40,287 bases of DNA from Legionellales bacterium (lineage in GTDB: Bacteria; Pseudomonadota; Gammaproteobacteria; DSM-16500): NCBI GenBank assembly GCA_947478495.1, contig CANJVW010000017.1, forward strand, positions 1 through 40,287, written 5' to 3'. The notes beneath the pieces were generated by a model. That model was not told where the DNA came from and searched no databases. It saw only the letters and a program-made list of their open reading frames with translations. Shown one piece after another: positions 36,154 to 40,287 of the stretch; positions within the stretch are counted from its first letter, which is position 1; the number at the start of each line of letters is the position of its first letter. A program made the translations under genes and the position numbers.

Positions 36154-37592
36154 CAGAAGAGATCCTCATTAATGTGACACCCGCTGAGGTGCGCGTTGCT
36201 CGAGTGGAGGATCGCAACCTGGTAGAGATAGTGATTGAGCGCGCCTCTCAGACAGGATTATTAGGTAATATATACAAGGGAAAAGTATCTCGTGTGCTTC
36301 CTGGTCTTCAGGCGGCTTTTATTGATATTGGTTTGGAGCGCGCCGCTTTTTTGCATGTCAGCGATATAAAAGAATCGGACGATACATCGGATATTGCCGA
36401 TTTAATCCGACAAGATCAACCTATCATCGTTCAAGTGTATAAAGATTCGCTTGGCTCAAAAGGTGTTCGCGTGACGACGCGGCTTAGTATTCCATCACGT
36501 TTTTTAGTGCTAACACCCGGTGTTGCGCATATTGGTGTTTCACAAAAAATCACAGACCTGGATGCGCGACAGCGATTATTAAGCTTGCTCACGCTGACAT
36601 CTGAAGACGGCTATATCTTTCGTACCGCGGCGGTTTCCGCTCGCCTTGAAGAGATTCAAGCGGATCAATTATTCTTGCAAAAACTGATGGCGACTATTTT
36701 AGCGGATAGTCGCAAGGCAAAGATGGGTGAATTAATTTACGCAGAAATACCGATTTTATGTCGTCTATTGCGCGATTTCTCGATGACGCACGTTGAGCAT
36801 ATTCGAGTGGATCAAGAAAAAGCGATGATCGAAATGCGTAAATTCGCAACAATCTATTCGCCGGAATTAACTGAAAAAATAGTACTTCATAGAGAAAAAA
36901 TAAGTATTTTTAATTTTTATTCGATTGAAGATCAGCTAGAAAAAGCGTTGCATCGCAAACTGTATTTAAAGTCGGGTGGCTATCTCATCATGGATCAAAC
37001 GGAGGCGATGGTCACGATTGATGTGAATTCGGGTTCTTATCTTGGTCGTCGTAATGCCAGGGATACTGCATTCAAAACGAATGTGGAGGCCATTGATGTC
37101 ATTGCGCGACATATCCGTTTGCGTAATTTAGGGGGCATTATCATTATTGATTTTATTGATATGTCGAATCCCGCCCATCAAAGCAACCTATTGGAATTGT
37201 TACAAGCGGCTCTGTTAAAAGATCATGCTAAAATAGAAATGAGTGAGCTAACCAGTTTGGGTTTGGTGCAGCTGACGCGACAGCGCACGCGAGAGAGCTT
37301 GGAGCATGTTTTATGCGTGCCTTGCCCGCTCTGTCATAAACGAGGCTCCATTAAGTCATGGCAAACCATTGGCTATGCTATTTTTCGGGAATTAGAGCAA
37401 TCGGCGCATTATTTTTCATGGCCTGGATTTCGAGTGCTCGCATCCGAAAAAGTGATAGACTATATCCTGAGTGAGGGAGCGGCTATGTTAGCGGATATCA
37501 CGCTCAAAATCGGCCGACCGATTGAGTGTCACGTTGAAGCCACGTACACGCAAGAACAGTACGATATCTTGCCATTATCAGAAAAGGATTAA
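36150..37592 (+). CDS. rng: Ribonuclease G
   Basis: Single-strand endoribonuclease for 16S rRNA 5'-end maturation and mRNA decay. It starts at 36150 (MTEEILINVTPAEVRVARVE), overlapping the mreD stop. The S1 domain lies at about 35-125 (GNIYKGKVSRVLPGLQAAFI). The catalytic Asp residues are D291 (MVTIDVNSGSYLGRRN) and D334 (IIIIDFIDM). The zinc-link cysteines are in CVPCPLCHKRG. At 480 residues it is RNase G length and has no RNase E scaffold tail. The maf/yhdE gene that often sits between mreD and rng is missing. Confidence 0.97.
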   Translation: MTEEILINVTPAEVRVARVEDRNLVEIVIERASQTGLLGNIYKGKVSRVLPGLQAAFIDIGLERAAFLHVSDIKESDDTSDIADLIRQDQPIIVQVYKDSLGSKGVRVTTRLSIPSRFLVLTPGVAHIGVSQKITDLDARQRLLSLLTLTSEDGYIFRTAAVSARLEEIQADQLFLQKLMATILADSRKAKMGELIYAEIPILCRLLRDFSMTHVEHIRVDQEKAMIEMRKFATIYSPELTEKIVLHREKISIFNFYSIEDQLEKALHRKLYLKSGGYLIMDQTEAMVTIDVNSGSYLGRRNARDTAFKTNVEAIDVIARHIRLRNLGGIIIIDFIDMSNPAHQSNLLELLQAALLKDHAKIEMSELTSLGLVQLTRQRTRESLEHVLCVPCPLCHKRGSIKSWQTIGYAIFRELEQSAHYFSWPGFRVLASEKVIDYILSEGAAMLADITLKIGRPIECHVEATYTQEQYDILPLSEKD

Positions 37593-37599
37593 GACTCTG

Positions 37600-40233
37600 A
37601 TGCTCTTCAAAAAAATAATGCGATTTAGCCTTTATTGCATCGCTATCTTCATTGTTTTTCTTGCGACGATTAGCAGCGCTATTCGTCTTGCGATACCGTT
37701 GCTGAATGATCACCGCGCTGACTTTGAACGATGGGTGAGTGACGCGCTGCATCGGCCAGTCACGATGCACGATGTCCACTTTATTTGGCATATTAATTCG
37801 CCCATTCTTTCATTTGACCGAATGCAGGTGATGGATTCAACGAATAAGCCCGTTGTATCTATTCAAGATGTTCGTCTAAGCATTAATGTCATTAAAACGC
37901 TATTCTATCGAAAATTGGCGTTGGGTCATATTGTCATATCCGGTGTTCACGTGTCGTTACCGGGTATGGTGGGCGATATAGATCATTTACAGGGTAGAGT
38001 GCTTTTAGGGGACGCTAAAGGCGGCTGGGTCATTGATGCTTCAGGTGTAAAATTTCTGGATTTTAAGGCTTTTTCTCATCCTCTATTCATTAATCATTTG
38101 TCTAGTCAGGTAGATTGGAATCAAGATCGACAGGGAACCTATTTAATCGAAGCGCGCCATATTAACGTCAGTAATTCGGATTTGGCGATGCAATCGGATA
38201 TGATGATTTCCGTTCCTCTGCATGATTCACCCACGGTGGATATGTCGGGCAGATTCTCGATTGAGCATGCTGAGCACATTGAACATTATTGCCCGACCAA
38301 ACTCATGGAGCCTGCTTTGGTTTCTTGGGTGCATCACCGATTTTTAGGGGGAAAAGTAGCATCTGGAAAAATAACGTTAAAAGGACGTCTCAGCGATTTT
38401 CCGTTTGATCGCAACAATGGGACATTTCAAGTCAGTGGCGAGACGGAGGATCTCACATTTAATTATGCACCGGGTTGGCCTACGATTTATCACTTGAATG
38501 GCAAGTTGGTGTTTGCGGGAAGCTCGATGACAGCGGACGTGATATCAGCGCAATTGGTTGGCGTGCCTGTTACCCAGGTGCACGCTGTCATTCCCTATTT
38601 GGGTTCATTGCATCCACAAATATTGCAGCTCGATACCGCGGTGCATTCGAACATTGCATCAGCCATAGGCTTCATCAATGAAAGTCCCTTGAAAAAAACG
38701 GTAGGCCAAGATATGGCGGGCATGGCGATCGAGGGGCCTATGAATATGACGTTTTCTATGTCGATGCCGGTAGGTAATCCGTCAGACGCTACGTTTGCGG
38801 GCGATGTGCGATCATCGGATAATACGATACAATTTCCAGATTGGCGAGCCACACTTAATCATGTGTCAGGCACGACGCATTTCACTGAAAAATCAGTGGA
38901 CTCAAATCAACTGATCGGACAATTCTTGGGTCAGCCTGTGACGCTCGCGTTGCGCACGCTGCATCGATCTGGCTCTCCTCCTGTTTTAAAAGCGGTTGCA
39001 AAGGCCAATGTATCGGTTTCGCTATTGCAGTCATGGTTGTCTATTCCATTAAGCTCGACTCAACAAGCGCTAACACCCTTTGAGGTTGACTTAGATTTAA
39101 TTTCGCGTCGTTATCCGACGTCGAGTCAATTACATATTATATCACCGCTGGCTAAGATGACGATGATCATGGCATCCGTACAGCATCCGACAACCGATAT
39201 TACGCTTACTCAGAATCAAATAAAAATAATGGGCCAAGACATTTATCGGGCCCGCATTCAAATCAATGATGCAGCACCGAACTGGCGAGTGACCATCAAA
39301 AGCCCGATTATGACAGGCATTATCATTTGGCCTAAAATACCGTCCGGAACAGACACGCCGCACGCCCTGTTGCAGCATGTTTTTTTGCAATCGATCGTGG
39401 GTGGGTCTGTGATTGATCCGAAGGTGATACCGTCTTTTTCAGTAGACGCAGAAGATGTGCAGTATGGAAAAAAACATTTCTCACTGATGGCGTTTTCCCT
39501 GGTTCACAAACCTCAAGGTTTGCAAATTCAATCGTCTCACATCGTGTCAGATTTCTTTACGATAGATGCAAAAGGATTGTGGTCCTCGACTAACACGCAT
39601 ATTCAGGGCGCAATGAATACGAAAAATATCAATGCATTGTTAAATCACTGGGATATGTCTATTGAGAATTTAAAAGGAAGCACAGCAGACGCCACATTTG
39701 ATTTAACGTGGGACGGATCGTTGGATCAGCCTGTATTAAAAGGTTTGTCAGGTTCGCTCGGTTTAAAATTAGGGAAGGGGAGTATTGTTCATTTAGATGA
39801 GTCCACCAATCAAAAAATTGATTTAGGCCGTATGTTGAATATTTTAAGCTTGCAAAGCATTTCTCAGGGATTAAGTCTCGATTTTACGAGCGCATCGAAA
39901 AAGGGATATAGCTTCGACAGCATGGAGGGGGATGTTTCGTTTAGCAACGGGAATGCATCCACCCAAAATACCGACTTTGATGGCAATGTCGCCCGCATTG
40001 AAATCGCAGGGCTAATTGGTCTTGTGACAAAAACCTATGACGTGCGAATCAATGTGACGCCTTTCCTCACCAAAAGCTTGCCTGTCGTCGCAATGATTGC
40101 GGGGGGGCCCATTGCGGGTGTCGCTGCTTGGGCAGCTGAAAAAATCACCAGTAGCACGGTTTCAAAGGTCACAACACACCATTATCGGATCACAGGCACA
40201 TGGGATAATCCGGTGTGGACGGAGGTGAAATAG
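37600..40233 (+). CDS. yhdP: YhdP-family AsmA-like protein (phospholipid transport)
   Basis: A large inner-membrane-anchored periplasmic protein of the AsmA/YhdP group, which help move phospholipids to the outer membrane. One N-terminal membrane helix (FSLYCIAIFIVFLATISSAI, residues 9-28) is followed by repeated beta-strand regions typical of DUF3971 and the AsmA-like C-terminal domain. The conserved end includes YDVRINVTPFLTKSLPVVAM and YRITGTWDNPVW. The start at 37600 lacks a close Shine-Dalgarno; an upstream frame inside rng to 37522 adds no domain. At 877 residues it is far shorter than E. coli YhdP (about 1266) yet has both ends, so the bridge is shortened. It follows rng, as in E. coli. 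Confidence 0.9.
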   Translation: MLFKKIMRFSLYCIAIFIVFLATISSAIRLAIPLLNDHRADFERWVSDALHRPVTMHDVHFIWHINSPILSFDRMQVMDSTNKPVVSIQDVRLSINVIKTLFYRKLALGHIVISGVHVSLPGMVGDIDHLQGRVLLGDAKGGWVIDASGVKFLDFKAFSHPLFINHLSSQVDWNQDRQGTYLIEARHINVSNSDLAMQSDMMISVPLHDSPTVDMSGRFSIEHAEHIEHYCPTKLMEPALVSWVHHRFLGGKVASGKITLKGRLSDFPFDRNNGTFQVSGETEDLTFNYAPGWPTIYHLNGKLVFAGSSMTADVISAQLVGVPVTQVHAVIPYLGSLHPQILQLDTAVHSNIASAIGFINESPLKKTVGQDMAGMAIEGPMNMTFSMSMPVGNPSDATFAGDVRSSDNTIQFPDWRATLNHVSGTTHFTEKSVDSNQLIGQFLGQPVTLALRTLHRSGSPPVLKAVAKANVSVSLLQSWLSIPLSSTQQALTPFEVDLDLISRRYPTSSQLHIISPLAKMTMIMASVQHPTTDITLTQNQIKIMGQDIYRARIQINDAAPNWRVTIKSPIMTGIIIWPKIPSGTDTPHALLQHVFLQSIVGGSVIDPKVIPSFSVDAEDVQYGKKHFSLMAFSLVHKPQGLQIQSSHIVSDFFTIDAKGLWSSTNTHIQGAMNTKNINALLNHWDMSIENLKGSTADATFDLTWDGSLDQPVLKGLSGSLGLKLGKGSIVHLDESTNQKIDLGRMLNILSLQSISQGLSLDFTSASKKGYSFDSMEGDVSFSNGNASTQNTDFDGNVARIEIAGLIGLVTKTYDVRINVTPFLTKSLPVVAMIAGGPIAGVAAWAAEKITSSTVSKVTTHHYRITGTWDNPVWTEVK

Positions 40234-40276
40234 TTTTTTTGTGCAACATGATGGGGTATACTGATCGAATATTTTA

Positions 40277-40287
40277 GTAGGGTGGGC
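40277..40287. repeat. Right-edge copy of the dispersed repeat (GTAGGGTGGGC)
   Basis: The last 11 bases are the reverse complement of 14-24. The element is cut by the window end, in line with an assembly break in a multicopy repeat. Confidence 0.6.

Overview
The window reads as a chromosomal segment of an intracellular-type gammaproteobacterium, most likely in Legionellales (Coxiellaceae or a relative). This rests on inference. The core genes (ftsB, hda, ihfB, mpl, ispB-rplU-rpmA-obgE, mreBCD-rng-yhdP, a four-cysteine fnr) are gammaproteobacterial. Two large orphan proteins look like secreted host-directed proteins, and one of them ends in a eukaryotic-type CaaX box (CLLL). No Dot/Icm component is visible, so the family assignment stays open. 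Both ends of the window carry the same 11-base sequence (GCCCACCCTAC / GTAGGGTGGGC) in opposite orientation, as expected if this is a whole contig that stopped at a dispersed repeat.

Left part (1-5.1 kb) is the accessory and decaying end. It holds an M17 aminopeptidase, a BrnT-type toxin with an HTH antitoxin, a self-contained transcription unit for a 52-residue peptide, a broken argE, and a GIY-YIG nuclease gene set between tandem, oppositely oriented copies of a GTCATCCCCGCG palindromic repeat. surE follows on the minus strand.

5.1-15.6 kb: a minus-strand housekeeping run (DUF2066 protein, hda, eno, ftsB) diverges from ihfB, which is followed by a second BrnT/BrnA pair. The ABC-F gene yheS diverges from a 1359-residue membrane and coiled-coil protein of unknown function.

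15.6-20.5 kb: pfp-mrp-dcd form a tight minus-strand operon. A small outer-membrane beta-barrel gene comes next, then mpl. The mpl promoter region is an imperfect palindrome of about 180 bp.

20.7-27.1 kb is a regulatory and effector-like island. It contains a cytosolic PAS histidine kinase, a FixJ-type response regulator, a PAS-LuxR regulator, a 69-residue orphan protein, the 506-residue CaaX protein, fnr, and an MsrB-MsrA fusion diverging from fnr. Several unassigned inverted-repeat operators sit in its gaps. Redox or oxygen sensing is a plausible common theme (inference).

27.2-40.3 kb is conserved core: a bidirectional terminator, tRNA-Pro(CGG), ispB, rplU-rpmA-obgE, gatCAB, mreBCD, rng and yhdP. 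In it, mreC appears to start at a rare AUU codon. Genes for lower glycolysis (eno, PPi-type pfp), peptidoglycan recycling (mpl), rod shape (mreBCD) and indirect Asn/Gln-tRNA charging (gatCAB) point to a free-standing cell envelope and metabolism, not extreme genome reduction.
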